From: Parastagonospora avenae f. sp. tritici 18332-5
Taxonomy: Eukaryota > Ascomycota > Dothideomycetes > Pleosporales > Phaeosphaeriaceae
DNA length: 64,000 nt
Assembly: GCA_022559985.1 (NCBI GenBank)
Contig: JAFJTR010000104.1
Location: 1-64,000 of the forward strand
Direction of reading: 5' to 3'
Part shown: piece after piece, positions 13,101 to 25,043 of the stretch
How the letters are laid out: each line of letters opens with the position of its first letter
How positions within the stretch are numbered: the first letter of the stretch is position 1
Translations under genes and position numbers: made by a program
The notes under the pieces: model-generated
Seen by the model: only the letters and a program-made list of their open reading frames with translations
Told to the model about the DNA's origin: nothing
Databases searched by the model: none

Positions 13101-13352
13101 TCCTAACTCAGCACCAGACACTTCCACATCCAGCAATTCATCGGTTTGGCAACTCGCCAGGCTCAGTGTTCAGGCGACCGTCCGGATATGCATGAGAGGA
13201 TCATCAGCAAAGCCAGAACACTGATTTGCTCGTCAACCTGCAGTATGATCACGAACGTTGAAGTATGGCAACGTTGGGCACAATTATTACTATTGCTATA
13301 TATGCTCTTGAAAGCGAACCGAACCGCGAGCTGAAGCTGTCACCAGCCATGT
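10121..13352. other. 3.2 kb gene-poor stretch
   Basis: No open frame here has the composition, length or intron pattern of a fungal gene on either strand; the longest frames are about 100 codons and look random. I could not recognise a transposase, reverse transcriptase, terminal repeats or tRNA. The base composition is not strongly AT-biased, so heavy RIP is not obvious. The left end should contain the receptor promoter and the right end the 3' UTR of the next gene. The rest may be a decayed insertion or a non-coding transcript. Confidence 0.45.
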
Positions 13353-16134
13353 TTATTGTACTGGGTTCACCGAGAACTGGTCCACGCGGATGAAGTTGTA
13401 TGGCGCATTGCCCGAGCAGCGTATGTCGAGCTGAAAGTCCACCGAAAGCTCAGGCCCGGCTACGCTGACACCCTGTCGCTCTCCATAGAAAGGCCCAGCG
13501 CTGAGACCCGAAATCCACATCCACCCAGCACCCACATTCGTCGGTTGTGGCACCGCGCCACTATTCTTGAGTTCGCCGGCAACATAGACATAGTACGTGC
13601 AGCTATCCGTGCCGTAGGGTCGGCGGATTTGGAACCCAAGTTTGTATGCCAACTTGGGACACATCTTGAGGGAGGTCTTGAGGTTGGCGCCGCCGTTGGG
13701 TGCATAAAGAGAGAATATGCCTACCTTCCTGTCTGCGTCTTCTGCTCCACCGTCAAAGCCAACATCAAAGCGCGAGTTGCCACCACCGCTGACAATCTGC
13801 GCACTCCAGTCGTTTGCCCCGTTCGCGAAATTGCCGTTCCGGAAGGCATTGCCGCGAGAGCAAAAGGCTGGAGGTGTGTAGGGCTGGCCTTGAACACAGT
13901 AGCCAGATGGAGACACCCGCCCACAGCTTCCACAGTTCTTCGGGTGAGAAGACAAGCTCACGCAGCGATCGCCGCACTGTTCCGCGGGACACTTGCACTG
14001 TCCACCCTCGCATCTGGAACCTTGGGGGCACTTTTGTCCACAAGCGCCACAGTTGTTGACGTCATTAGATTTGACGTTGAGACATTGAAACTGGCCGTTG
14101 ATCATGCAGCCGTCGGGTGTCGAGCCTGTGCAAAAGCATCTGCATCGATCAGTGTTGGCCGAGTCTATGTCTTGTTAGCACGGTCACGACGTTGCGATTG
14201 TACGAAACACTTACAGAAAGCTATCTGACCCGCAACGCCAGACACCACGCTGTAATAGAACAAGGCAGTGTTTAAGCATCCTAGGTAGAGTGGGTAGCTG
14301 TACCAATGATCCAGATGTTTGCATCCAGATCCGCTCATACACGAAAGGAACCGGTTGTTGCCCTCCATGAAAGTCATTGAGCAGTCGTCGAAGTCGTTGT
14401 CATGTTGGTCGCAGCAACTGCCGAAACTCAAATCTGGGACTTTGAACGACTTCGAGCCGCATTTGTTCGGATTGTTGCCTCGTGCACCATCGAACACGCG
14501 TGCGTCGAGTGGTCGGGGAAACGATGGACAGCGTGGGACATAACTGTCTTGAGACTTGGTCCGTTTGCGTCGCCTCACCGCAGCTGCGTTGGTCGGTAGT
14601 GTCCACATCGTATCTGGCGTGCCATCCGCCTTTTCTATCACTGTGTTGTCGTTACGTAGCGCCCAAGTATAGTGTTGCGTACCAATCCGGACAGTGACGC
14701 GGCCTTCGCATGTCACATCGAAGATGGACGTCACCATCTGATCGTCGTTCGTGGCCTGGTCCGTCAGTATCACCGACCCATCAGCCTTTTTGGCGACGTA
14801 TTGGCGAGGGTTGTCACTGGTGACGATGTCAAAGAGCCCGTTGTTGCTGCTGACAAACGCGAACGAGGTCAACTTGACGTCCTCGACGACAATAGGCTTC
14901 ATCGCTTCGTATTCCGCCTCAGATTTCGGCGCCTTGACAGGACCTAGGGTTCCATCAGCACGTTTGATAAGAGGTACACGATCATTCGGCTCAAGCAAGT
15001 TGAACGTAGCGTCAGCTTTCCCCGGTATGATGAGACATGTTGGCACCAGGTTTGGTGACATAGGCTCAGCACCGGTCACGATAGGCGGACTACCCATTGC
15101 AATAGGTGTTGGCAGCGGGTCGTCCTGGAAAGTGAACGTAGCAAGAAACTGTTCAGGATCCGATGGTAAAACAATGCTCGCTGTCGGTGTGAACGGTGGG
15201 CTGTCGTTGTTCATTGTCGAAGAAGCCTCCAACGAGCTGCTCTGAGAAGCTATGGTGGCGGATTCGGGAGATTGAGACGACCCAGCGGATGCTACGATTG
15301 CAGGATTCGAAGCCGAACTGAGGGTACTGACATGTATGATGCTGTCGGCAGGCGATGGAGTGTTGGCTGAAGGCATTCCAGAAGATTGGACAGTGGCAGC
15401 GGAGATCCCGGTCGGCAAGGGCGCGGTAGAGGAAGCAACATTCTCAAGGGGTGATAGAGATGAAGAATATTGCGGCGCACTTGGCGATGTACCTGCAGGT
15501 AATGCTGTTGCGCTGCCTTTTGGCAGAGATGAAGGCGTTGCAGAGGGCTGGCTTGAGACAGGAGACGAAGGCGCAACATTGCACTTTCCAAAGCCTTTTT
15601 GGCATGTCTTCGCATTACAATGATCTAGTTTCGTTAACGTTATCCGTACTAGCATGTGGTGTTCGTACCTTTGCTTGATCCACAGTAACTGTACTGCGAA
15701 CAACAGTCTCCCCATTTGCTTCCCATGCAAGTTTTGCTGCCAAATGACGGTCCACATCGCGCATTGTTAGACACGCCTAGGTTAGGTGGTGGCGCGGGGA
15801 TGACAGAAGGTGCAGAGCCCTTGGAAGATGTCTGCGCCAGAGAACTAGACGACTCCACGACAGTGTTCTGATTACATTTTCCGAACTTTGGTTGGCAGCC
15901 TTTGTCACAGTAGTTTTTGTCGCTACCGCACCATCCATACTATGCGTTGCGTCAGAGAATGTGCAGTCTCTCAGTCGATGGTGAGTAGATACATACCTGG
16001 GAGCAACAGTTTCCGAACGACGACCCGAAACAGGAATATCCTTTCGCACCGCCGCAGGTTGCATCCTTGGAGATGCGCTGAGAGAGCACTCCGCAAGGAG
16101 CTAACGCAAGAAACAGGAGAACGAGGGAACGCAT
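13353..16134 (-). CDS. Secreted CBM18 / phospholipase A2-like multidomain protein
   Basis: Four exons (16134-15997, 15939-15669, 15624-14215, 14164-13353) give 876 residues with consistent frames. Order seen: signal peptide (MRSLVLLFLALAPCGVLSQ); hevein-like CBM18 domain at about 25-65 (SSFGNCCSQ, YGWCGSDKNYC); a second CBM18 at about 105-150 (GDCCSQYSYCGSSK, DHCNAKTC); a Ser/Thr/Pro-rich linker to about 280; a beta-rich stretch; a Cys-rich segment with CCDQHDNDFDDC at about 540-551; a CxxCGxxC-type Cys cluster at about 610-690; and a C-terminal domain opening NGNFANGANDWSAQ, like carbohydrate-binding beta-sandwiches. The CCxxHD block matches the catalytic His-Asp context of secreted phospholipase A2, but the following Cys-Tyr of classic enzymes is Asp-Phe here, so activity is uncertain. 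It should bind chitin in the cell wall or outside the cell. Confidence 0.85.
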
Positions 16135-17350
16135 GATGAGGATTATCAAGCAGTAAGGAAAGGACGAGCACTGTGTACTCAAACGATCAACTTGGGGGTA
16201 CAGCACCTCGTGTCGGATGCAGCTCAGCAACAGCTTGAGGTCGCAAACTTATATTCAAGTATCGAACGCCATTTTTCTTCGCTCCTCAAGTCGAAGCCAT
16301 GTTCATCTCCACCATTCGAGCGCATTCTCGGTGAACCCGTAGGGAGGTCAATATTACGCTTCTAGACTTGCATAAAGAGACAGTCATGCTTCTACAAAAT
16401 CGAAGACCCTAACCGGATCTACAGTAGTGGGAGCCTGTAGGCGTACATGGAGCTGTGTGGCTACTGACGATGCGCAGCCTCTGGGTCGCTTAGCAGTGCT
16501 TAGCACAAAAAAAAGAACGCAGCTGAGGTGAGACTATACAAGCGATTGCAGGTACCCGGCCAAAAGAAAGTTCATGTGTCGATGTTAGTCCATGAAGGCG
16601 ACGTGTGTGGTTAGTGAGGGAGGTGGCTATGGGGTAAGGGGCCCCTGCCAAGGTACTAGGGCAGTCTAGATCTCCATAAGCCAATGTCACGATCGCGAGG
16701 CTGAAGGTGTGGCTGACTGAGTTGATGCTCTCGAGCCTTAGGAGAAGAATGCGACGGCGCGAGTTGTTCCTTGACTCGCTTTCCTCTAACGAAGTCAGGC
16801 AGATACGCGTATTGGTGTCAGTGAGCATCATGTCGCCTACGCAGTCTGTCAGCCAAGCTGATGGTCATTTGACTCGAGAACGCTTTTTTGAGAAGGCCTT
16901 TAGATTCATTTCAATATGGGTCGTTTATCTATGTCCATGTTACTCGCTTAACGCGGTCGCTCTTCACTTCCTCAACATAGCTTTCACGCTCGACACTTTG
17001 TCATTGTTCACTGGAACAACTGAGCATCTAGCAGCGACTAAACGTGCGCAATTTAGTGCGCGTCAATCCACCTGCAGCTCTTCTGGCTGTTCAATAGTAC
17101 ACTTTGCAACTTTTATAGACTTATTGTAAGGCGGAGCAAGCAGTTAGTACAATATATACTGGTATTCACTGCAAGATCAATGTTGATTGAGTATTGTAAT
17201 CGTTTTGAAGGCATGCTGGCGTTGTGGATGCATACTGACGTCTCACAGTTTATAGAAACTAGATCATGACGTCCCCAACTCTATTCCGGCCAGCTTCTAA
17301 TACAATCTCCTAGCCCTTTCTCGCTCTTTTCCTCATCTTTACTTGCCCGC
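16135..17350. other. Intergenic, upstream of CBM18/PLA2-like gene
   Basis: About 1.2 kb without a supported gene. It includes the promoter side of the secreted protein gene and the 3' end of the esterase gene. Short frames on both strands show no protein family character. Confidence 0.5.
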
Positions 17351-18445
17351 CTATCCCCTCGTCGTCCTCGAACCCTCCCCCCTCCCCCCAAGCGCACTCC
17401 TAATCTCCCCCGCAACCATCCTCACCACCGCCCTCGGCGTCGGCCCACCCCTCGTCGCCTCCAAAACCTCACTATCATGCACCTGCCCATACGTCGTCAG
17501 TACCGTACAATCCACTCCACTCCTCTGCAAGATCTCTCCAATCGCCTCGCCGCCGCTCCTCAACAAGTCGACCGCCGAATTGATAACCAGCGTCGGCGGC
17601 TGCAGCTTCGCGTGTGCGGCCGAGATATTCAGCGGCGTGGCGAGCTCAGACTCGCGATCGCCGGCGTTGGGGCTGTATGTAGCGTATGCCTTTTTTAGGA
17701 ATGGCAGGGTGAGGAGGGGGCCGGAGAAGAATTCGAATTCGCTGGGGGTTTGCCGGTCGGAGATACGTGTGGATGTGACGGGGTGCAGGAGGGATTGGTG
17801 GGAGATGGGGATCTTGGGGTGGCGGGTTGAGGCGAGGATGGAGGTTGCGATTGCGAGTTGGCCTGGGAGCGTGTCAGTGTGTTGTGGTACGATGGAGACG
17901 TTGGATGTACCTCCGGCGCTGTCACCGACGAGGGCGATTTTGTCTTGTGATAAACCTTTTTTAGCTCCGTTTTGCGCGATCCATTTTAAGACGGCGTAGC
18001 ATTGTTCTTGCTGTGTTGGCCATCTTGCTTCGGGTGCTAGGGTGTATTCCACGAAGATGATTGCGTAGCCTGTCTGTAGTGCTAGGTCGCGGCATATACT
18101 ATCGTACGATGTCACACTACATGAGTTCTGGTTAGCAGTCATGATGGAAGTCTGGGAACCTTTTCATGTGTACCTCCCAGCAATAAATGCCCCGCCATGT
18201 AAAACTAGGACGACAGGCAACGACTCGGCTGTCTTCACACTGTCTTTTCTGAACACGAAGACCTCGACACCAGACTCAAATGGTACCGTAAAGCTCGTGC
18301 GAGTAACACCGGGAACGGTTTTTTCGTGACGCTGCAACTCTTCAAACAACACACGGAACTCCTGAGGCGACAAGTCTTCGACAGGCGGTTGCTTCGCGAA
18401 TGCATCAGCAAACGCTTGATTGAGAGGATCGAGATAGGGAGCCAT
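17351..18445 (-). CDS. Alpha/beta-hydrolase esterase (HSL type)
   Basis: Three exons (18445-18174, 18116-17911, 17862-17351) give 329 residues. It is an alpha/beta-hydrolase fold-3 esterase or lipase acting on short ester substrates. Motifs are the oxyanion-hole HGGAFIAG (about residues 82-89), YTLAPEARWP, the nucleophile elbow GDSAGG formed across the second intron (GGQLAIATSIL), the Asp region INSAVDLL and the His of VHDSE. The Asp motif is usually D-x-L, so SAVDLL fits. There is no signal peptide, suggesting a cytosolic enzyme. The start is the ATG of MAPYLDPLNQ. The gene lies just downstream of a P450 on the same strand, a pairing sometimes seen in detoxification or secondary metabolism, but two genes do not make a cluster. 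Confidence 0.88.
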
Positions 18446-18768
18446 GTTGAACAAAAATATAGCGGTGATGGATTCGGGGCGTCGAAATGCTAGAGCTTAT
18501 ATAGCATTTTCAGACGTTTGTATCTAGAAAAACTCTTCAACTGGATCTCACTAGCTGAGAGCCAAATCTGGATGAACATGTGAGATGATGCTTACTCTCA
18601 AAATCCTTCTGCTATCAAAGCAGGCACATGTGATACGAGCCTATTTCTGATTGAGGTCATGGTGGATTATCTTGCTGACGCCAGCGCCACGCGTGACCAT
18701 CATATCTTGCCTCGCTGTCAGATTCGCCTTTGTCACTCGTATACATGACTTTTCCAGCGCAAGCTCCC

Positions 18769-20600
18769 CTACCGCCCCTCTACCTCAACTCGCACCTCTC
18801 GATCCACATGCAACAACAACGGATCTGCCATACTCCCTCCCAAAACCCTTTCCACCTGCTCCCTCTCCGCCCTAATCCTCACCCTCCTCAACACGCCCAC
18901 TAACACGCCGCAAAACTCCACCTGGCTGAATTTCATCCCGGGACATATCCGTGGGCCGAAACCCCAGGGATAAAAGGCTGCAGGTTGGACGAGTGATGCT
19001 TGCGTCGATAGCCAGAGTTGTGGGTTCCAGGTATCAGAAGGAGGAGAGGACGGTGAGGGAGTGGGGGAAGAGGGGATGTGGTGTACAGGCCAAGAATTAA
19101 GCATGATTTGCGTCTTGGGCGGGAGCGTGAGTGTGCCGCTGCTCGTCGAAGTCGGAATCGTGCAAGGAAGAGAAGGGCTGTGGAATGTGCGTGGGAGCGG
19201 TGGGGAGGGCGAGAAGAGGCGGAGAGTTTCGAACTGGCGAGACAAAAGTCAGCATCCACCTAGGGGTAAGTGGAGAGGGTACTGGGGACGTACCATAACA
19301 GCCCTCACCCTCACCAGCTTCGGAAACACCTTCGCATAATCATCAGAGAGAACGGCGAGGCTGGCGATTTCCTCATGCACCCACTCCTGCACCTCAGGGT
19401 GGATGGCGAGTAAAGCCAGCGCATACGTCAGTGTAGCGCTGGTAGATTCCAGCCCGCCGACGGTGAAAAGGAAGATATTCCCCCTGAGCTCCGAGTCTGC
19501 GAGCATACTTCTACCTTCCTCGTCGACCGCTGTGTTCGCATGTATCAACGTCTGTATTAGATTCCGCAGCTGTCCTGATTCTCCCTTCTTCTTCTTCATG
19601 TCTAGTGCTCTTTCTCTGTCGATGAGGTCGTCCATGTACTGCGAGAACTCGCTCATAGCCAGCATAAGTCTTTGTATCTCGCGCGGTAAACACATCCGCA
19701 CGAGGGGATTGCTCGCCCAGGACATCACGCCCTCCAGCGCCGGCGAGATAGACGTACTCATGACCGTCGTCAGCGCGTCTTTGAGACTCATCTCATGCCC
19801 CTCCGTCGGCTCACTAACATCGTGATTCTCAAACGCCACTGCGGAAATGACATTGAGCGCGAGGCTACTCATGCCCTCGACTATCGCGCCCGTCTTGGAG
19901 TCAAGCCAATTTTCAACAAGCTGCTCGGTCTGTGCTCGTGCTTCGGTCCAGACTCGAGCGCTTGCGCGCTCGTTGAAGCATGGGGCGACGATTTTGCGGT
20001 GGCGCGTCCAGGCGTCGCCGTTGGACTGTTTTTCTGTTAATCCCACACCCCTACGTAGATTATAGTCCATAGAAGGATGTATATACGTACGGTATCAACG
20101 TTCCGTCCAAACGTGCCGAGAATCTCTTTTTCCCTCCACATTAGCCCTTTATTCTTCCCAACCCTATTCTCATTAAACATACCGTTAATCCCATCCGGCT
20201 TCTCAAACTCTCTCCACTTCCTCAACACCCCCTCAACAGTTTTTTCATCGCGCGTGCACAGCACGATCGAGCCGGGACTGATGACTAGTACTTGCTTTTC
20301 GGCGCTGGTAGATGCTAGACGGGCGTCTTGCCAGCAACATGTCCAGTCAATCACACGGTACCAGGTGAAGTGTTGCAGGATTGGGCGGAAGAGGGATGAA
20401 GCGATGCGCCATGGCAAGGTGTGTGGCGTGATGGGGCTGATGATGATGCGGAGGCCGGTTTTGCGGGCGCGCGTGTAGTTTTGGGTGAGTGGGAAGAGAA
20501 GGAAGATGAGGAGACAGAGGGTGGTGACCGTTTTGAGGGCCTTGAGGATGCTGGGTATGCTGGTTAGGTAGACTGTCAGGACATGGGTGATAAACGACAT
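18769..20600 (-). CDS. Cytochrome P450 monooxygenase
   Basis: Three exons (20600-20091, 20025-19294, 19233-18769) give 568 residues. An N-terminal hydrophobic anchor (ALKTVTTLCLLIFLLFPL) points to an ER-membrane enzyme. Family landmarks are the helix-C motif GDAWTRHRKIVAPCF, the I-helix TVGGLESTSATLTYAL (a Gly-Glu-Ser-Thr variant of the AGxxT motif), the K-helix ETLR at the start of exon 3, and the haem loop PWGFGPRICPGMKFSQVEF with the Cys ligand. All key residues are present, so it looks functional, unlike the copy at 4.7 kb. Substrate and CYP subfamily cannot be given from sight. The start is the first in-frame ATG. Confidence 0.92.
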
Positions 20601-21024
20601 GATCGCTTCAAAACCAATTCGGAACGGTCTGAGTATAGTTTGACTTCGAATTTGATACAACTTCCATTGCAGGGAGATGACGTTGTTGTGGTGTTGCCGT
20701 AAAGCTTAGTCTTAGACATGTATGGTGGGGCTACATGCATATATGCATGTGATGTTGCAAGGGAAAGACGCACCACGCCTGATGCGACGACTGTCATTCA
20801 AAAACAGTTGCATTTTAGTACCGATCAAATGCTCAAGGCCTGTTTTGACTACCCAACTACGCCACCATCAAGCCTTCGCATTTTCATATCAGTGCCTGTC
20901 TCAGCTTCAACTGTTCCTAATGGTCAAATTATTGTACAAAACTCGCTCTCCTTTTCTTGGATCCCAGAATGCCCTGCCAGTTAGCGAAAAGACGAAAGAA
21001 AGTCAGATGCTCGATCAGAGGCGT
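20601..21024. other. Intergenic between P450 and U2AF large subunit
   Basis: It contains the P450 promoter and the 3' end of the U2AF transcript. No gene was seen. Confidence 0.5.
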
Positions 21025-22998
21025 CTACCACGCGTCAACGTCGAAGCCTTCCTCAGAGAACTGGGTTGCAACGACGGTTCTCCTTGAGAACTGACGTCCG
21101 GCAAGAGCCTTGATGGCGCGTTGCGCAGACTCGGTGTCCTGGTACTTGATGTAAATCTTACCGACGCCGAGACTGGAGCGGGCACCAGCGGGGCGAGGAA
21201 TCTTGGTCTCGACAATGGGGCCGTACTTCTGGCACTCTTCCTCGATGTCTTCCTTGATTTCTACGTCGTGGTTGGTTAGCAATTGTCTACTGAACCACAC
21301 TTCATGTTCGACCTACCCTCGTACTCCTCGTCGTTGATCAGCTCATCGGAAGTGACCATGTTCATGAGGCAAACGACGCGGCCATGCTCGACATTGTTGG
21401 TTGGCTCTGCACTGGCCAGCATGGAGATGGCATTGACACCTCCATCCAGACCGGCATTCTGCTGCACACCCACAGTCGCACGAGACACCTTGAGGTTTCC
21501 CTCGCCGAGGGTGATGCCGTTCAAACCTTCGATAACGGCGTTGACGACTTCGTTGTCGGCGTACTCGCAGAAAGCAATACCCTGGTACAAATTAGCATAT
21601 GTTGTCTGTCGCTAGGTTAGTAGGATGCGGCATACGCGATGTTGCTCGGAGCTGGTGTCTTTGACGAGGACGAAGGCATTGAGCTTGCCCATGGTCTCGA
21701 CGAGTTCGCGGATCTGCTCCTCTTCGATGAACGTGGGGATGTTGACGATGCTGAGCTTGTTCGGGCTGTCCTTGACAACGCTCGACACCTCGTTGCCGGT
21801 GTATGCGTTCTCGTCTGCAGATGGGGTGATATAGTCCTTGGGGCGGCGGATGGAGAGGCCACTTCGGTCGGGACCTCCACCGTCGTCGCGCATGGAAATG
21901 CCGGTCATGGCAAGGGCGACGGTGGCATCCTCGGGTGTCTTGAACTCGAGCGCGGCATACGTCTTGCTCGAGGCGATCTGTGCAGATAAGCAGGGGTCTT
22001 GTCCAGATACGACGTTCAGGCCGTTGAGCTGGAGGTTGAAGAACTCAAGGAGCTCCTCAGACGTGGTTCCAGAGGGAAGATTGTGGACGTAGAGGCGCTT
22101 CGACTGCTTGGATGCACCGGGCGCAAGGGCAGCAGCGGACGCAGTTCCTGCAGACGGGCTCATGAAAGCGGCCAACTTGGAGGGATCCATGGGCGCGGCG
22201 CGGGGAGCTCCAGGCAGCGGGAACATGCCCGACAGCTTGGCCTGCTCGGCGGTGATGTTCTCATAGCCGGCAGGCTTGATGTCCCACTGGGTCATGCGGC
22301 GCTCGCGCTTGAGGATGTTGGTGAATGGAGCGAGATCTGGCGTGGGTTCGCGCGCCTTGTTAGGCAGAGGCGACTCCTCCTTGGGCTGGCGAGGGCCTCC
22401 GCGACCACCACCAAAGCCGCCTCCATCCCGTCCACCCCGCCTACGGTCGTCGCCATAGCCTCCGCCATCACGGCCGCCCCTGTCCCGGTCGCCGCGGTCT
22501 CGTCGGTGGCCACGGTCGTCGTCGCGGTCGCTGCGGTCTCGTCCAGGACGGTCGCGTCGCGCATACGAATCGCCCCAGTTGCGGTCGCCACGGTCGCCGC
22601 CCGCGCCCCGGTCGTCGCGCCTCGTCTCGCGGCGGGCATATGTGTCTTCGCGCTCGCGCTCACGGTAGTCGCGGCTGGACGAGTACGTGTCGACCTCGTA
22701 GTCGCGGCGAGAACCTCCTCCTCCTCCTCCTCCACCACCCCCATGGCGGGGAGAGCGCGATCGGCGACGGCGCCTGTCATCGCCACCTCGGTCGCCTCCT
22801 CGGCGATCGTCTCTCGAAGACTGCGCGGTTAGTATGCACCCGGTGTCGAGGGTCTTGCCGGCACTCACGTAGTTGCTCCTTCCGCCTTGTCGGCCGCCGT
22901 CTGCTTTTGTTAGTATTCTGCTTCTCTGGGGAACTGTGCACCAGTCAGTACGTGTACTGAGCCAATCGCTTACCTCGGGAGTAGCTGTCGCCGTTCAT
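21025..22998 (-). CDS. U2AF2: U2 snRNP auxiliary factor large subunit (U2AF65)
   Basis: Five exons (22998-22974, 22900-22869, 22820-21636, 21605-21317, 21260-21025) give 588 residues. U2AF65 binds the polypyrimidine tract and recruits U2 snRNP to the branch site in the nucleus. The N-terminal 150 or so residues are an Arg/Asp/Gly/Ser-rich RS-like region (DDRRRRRSRSPRHGGGG). A conserved linker with a Trp (RMTQWDIKPAGYENITAEQA) follows. RRM1 starts at SKRLYVHNLPSGTTSEELLE, RRM2 at NKLSIVNIPTFIEEEQIREL, and the C-terminal U2AF-homology motif RRM at GRVVCLMNMVTSDELINDEE, ending SEEGFDVDAW. The RRM1 RNP motifs are recognisable (LYVHNL, TYAALEF). It is transcribed divergently from OGG1, with 334 nt between the starts. 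Confidence 0.95.
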
Positions 22999-23332
22999 GC
23001 TGGGCTACGTGCTGCTTGCTCTACTGTGTACGGAGCTGTGGCGCGCTAACAAGATTTACAGCCGCGCCGAATGATGCAGCGGTGGAAGATGTACAGAAGC
23101 TGCAATTAGCAGTCGCTGATCAAAAAGGTGGTGATGATTGGGTCGCCCGCTGCTGTCCGAACACTTGGACGCGATGCTTTGGCGGTGTTGAGGTTGCTGG
23201 CGCGGAAAGTAAAAGTGGTGAGCGACGTCCGTGCCTTCCACTGACGCGCCTTGGCGTACACCGAGGCTAGACCGCGTAGCTCAGGGACCTTCACGGCGAC
23301 TTGCAACCTTAATTCGTGCTTCACACATTGAA
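22999..23332. promoter_or_regulatory. Shared divergent promoter, U2AF65 / OGG1
   Basis: The two start codons face away from each other across 334 nt, so both promoters must lie here. No specific box is called with confidence. Confidence 0.6.
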
Positions 23333-24607
23333 ATGGCGCTCCGAGCTGCAGAATGGCACAAACTGCCTACCAGTCTTACCGAACTGTGCATCAATACCAC
23401 ATTGCGCTGCGGACAGTCTTTTAGGTACAACACTCGATATCGAGCTCCATAGCACATCTGACGTACTATCAGATGGCGCAAATCCGCTGAGGACGTGTGG
23501 TCCTGTACTCTTCATGGACGGATACTGTCCCTTCGTCAGGATGCAGAGTCTCTTCACTACCGCGCGATATTCCCGCCACCTGCTTCAAAACTCCCCACGC
23601 CGCCACCCTCGAATACGCCGTCCGTCACTGCCGAAGAAGACGACACTCTCGCCCTGATACAGCACTACTTCAACCTTGCACCGAATCTTGGCCAGTTGTA
23701 CGAGCAATGGGCCGCCTCAGACGCCAATTTCCGAAAGAAGGCGCCGAAGTTTACGGGTGTTCGCATACTACGTCAAGATGCCTGGGAGGCGCTCATAGGC
23801 TTCATATGCAGTAGTAACAACAACATCAGCCGCATATCTGGCATGGTACATAATCTCTGTTTACACTACGGACCGCTCATCGCTCACATCGATGACGTAC
23901 CGTACCACGACTTTCCCACGCCGGACGCTCTGTCAGGTCCCAAGGTCGAGGCGCATCTGAGAGAACTTGGGTTTGGATACCGCGCCAAATACATCGCAAA
24001 GACTGCACAAATAGTTTCACAAGAGAAGGGGATGAAGTGGCTGGAAGACCTCAGTAACCCCGAGTGCCCCCAGTTTGGAATTGCCGAGAAGCCTGCAGGA
24101 GAGCTGCTTGAAGGTGGTCGCGAAGGATACCGGACAGCACATGAAGAACTCCTGGCGCTATCTGGGGTTGGACCAAAAGTCGCCGACTGTGTATGTCTGT
24201 TCGGTCTCGGCTGGTCCGAAGCAGTTCCAGTCGACACACACGTTTGGCAAATCGCCCAGCGCGACTACAAGTTCGGCAAGGGCAAGCACGCTAGCATGAC
24301 GGCCGCCATGTATGTTGCTATCGGCAATCTCTTCCGCAAGCTCTGGGGCAAGGAAGCTGGCTGGGCACACTCTGTACTTTTCACAGCGGACCTCAAGGCT
24401 TTCTCTGAACGACTGATTGTCAAGACTGAAGTCAAAGAAGAGGTGGTCGTTATCAAGAAGGAAGGCGACGAAACTGTGATTGAGGACATCGTCAAGAAAG
24501 AGACTGTTAAGCGCAAGATGATCAAGCAGGAGCCACAGGAGGATGAGCATCCGGTCCTTAAAATCAAGGAAGAGACGACACGTAGAAGCAAACGCCGGAA
24601 AGCCTGA
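23333..24607 (+). CDS. OGG1: 8-oxoguanine DNA glycosylase
   Basis: Two exons (23333-23424, 23473-24607) give 408 residues. OGG1 removes 8-oxoguanine from DNA and nicks the abasic site in base-excision repair, in nucleus and mitochondria. The N-terminal domain shows TLRCGQSFRWRKS, and the helix-hairpin-helix Gly/Pro-rich motif reads LALSGVGPKVADCVCLFGLG, with the catalytic Lys in GPKVADC and the conserved Asp in VPVDTHVW. FICSSNNNISRI is also typical. After the fold ends near residue 310, a tail rich in Lys/Glu closes with KRRK, a likely nuclear signal; fungal tails of this kind vary. The start gives the family's usual N-terminus (EWHKLPTSLTELCINTTL). Confidence 0.95.
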
Positions 24608-25043
24608 TAGGTTTCGATTCAATAAACACGAATGATGCGACTCCCGCGGAAGATAAGACTGGCCGCACACCCCTGGCTGCAATCCACTGAGATGTATCTT
24701 TCAGGGCACTGTATATCCCTTAGTCCATCATGCCCGCCAGATTCCAGAATCAGAGGATAATCAGCTCGACGACAGTAACTGAGATATCATCATCGCACTC
24801 AAGGGAATACATGACTTGCCGCGTGAGGCCATGATTGCTGATGAGCGCCCCGCGAAAGTCATGACGATGACCAGTGCGATCCAGTCCATGAACGAAAATT
24901 CTCAAGCACACATGATAATGGAACATCTTTCAAAAGTAACCATTCGTCCAGAAGTCACTGACTTGGTGCACATATAACAAACAAAAGCATCCTGTACCAA
25001 CTCACCCACGCCCGCACACTCCTCGATCCACCCTTCCACCACC
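24608..25043. other. Convergent intergenic region
   Basis: It lies between the 3' ends of OGG1 and the small gene on the opposite strand. No gene was seen. Confidence 0.5.

Noticed and set aside
13356..14228. Plus-strand open frame of 290 codons opposite the CBM18/PLA2-like gene
   Set aside because: The opposite strand has clear Cys-rich domains and splice sites; this frame has no recognisable features.
17351..20600. Esterase plus P450 as a secondary-metabolite cluster
   Set aside because: No polyketide synthase, peptide synthetase, terpene cyclase, UstYa-like oxidase or pathway regulator lies nearby; two adjacent enzymes are not enough.
21999..22832. Plus-strand open frame of about 277 codons opposite U2AF65
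   Set aside because: It lies opposite the Arg/Gly/Asp-rich and RRM coding region and has biased Ala/Val/Arg composition expected from the complement of such codons.
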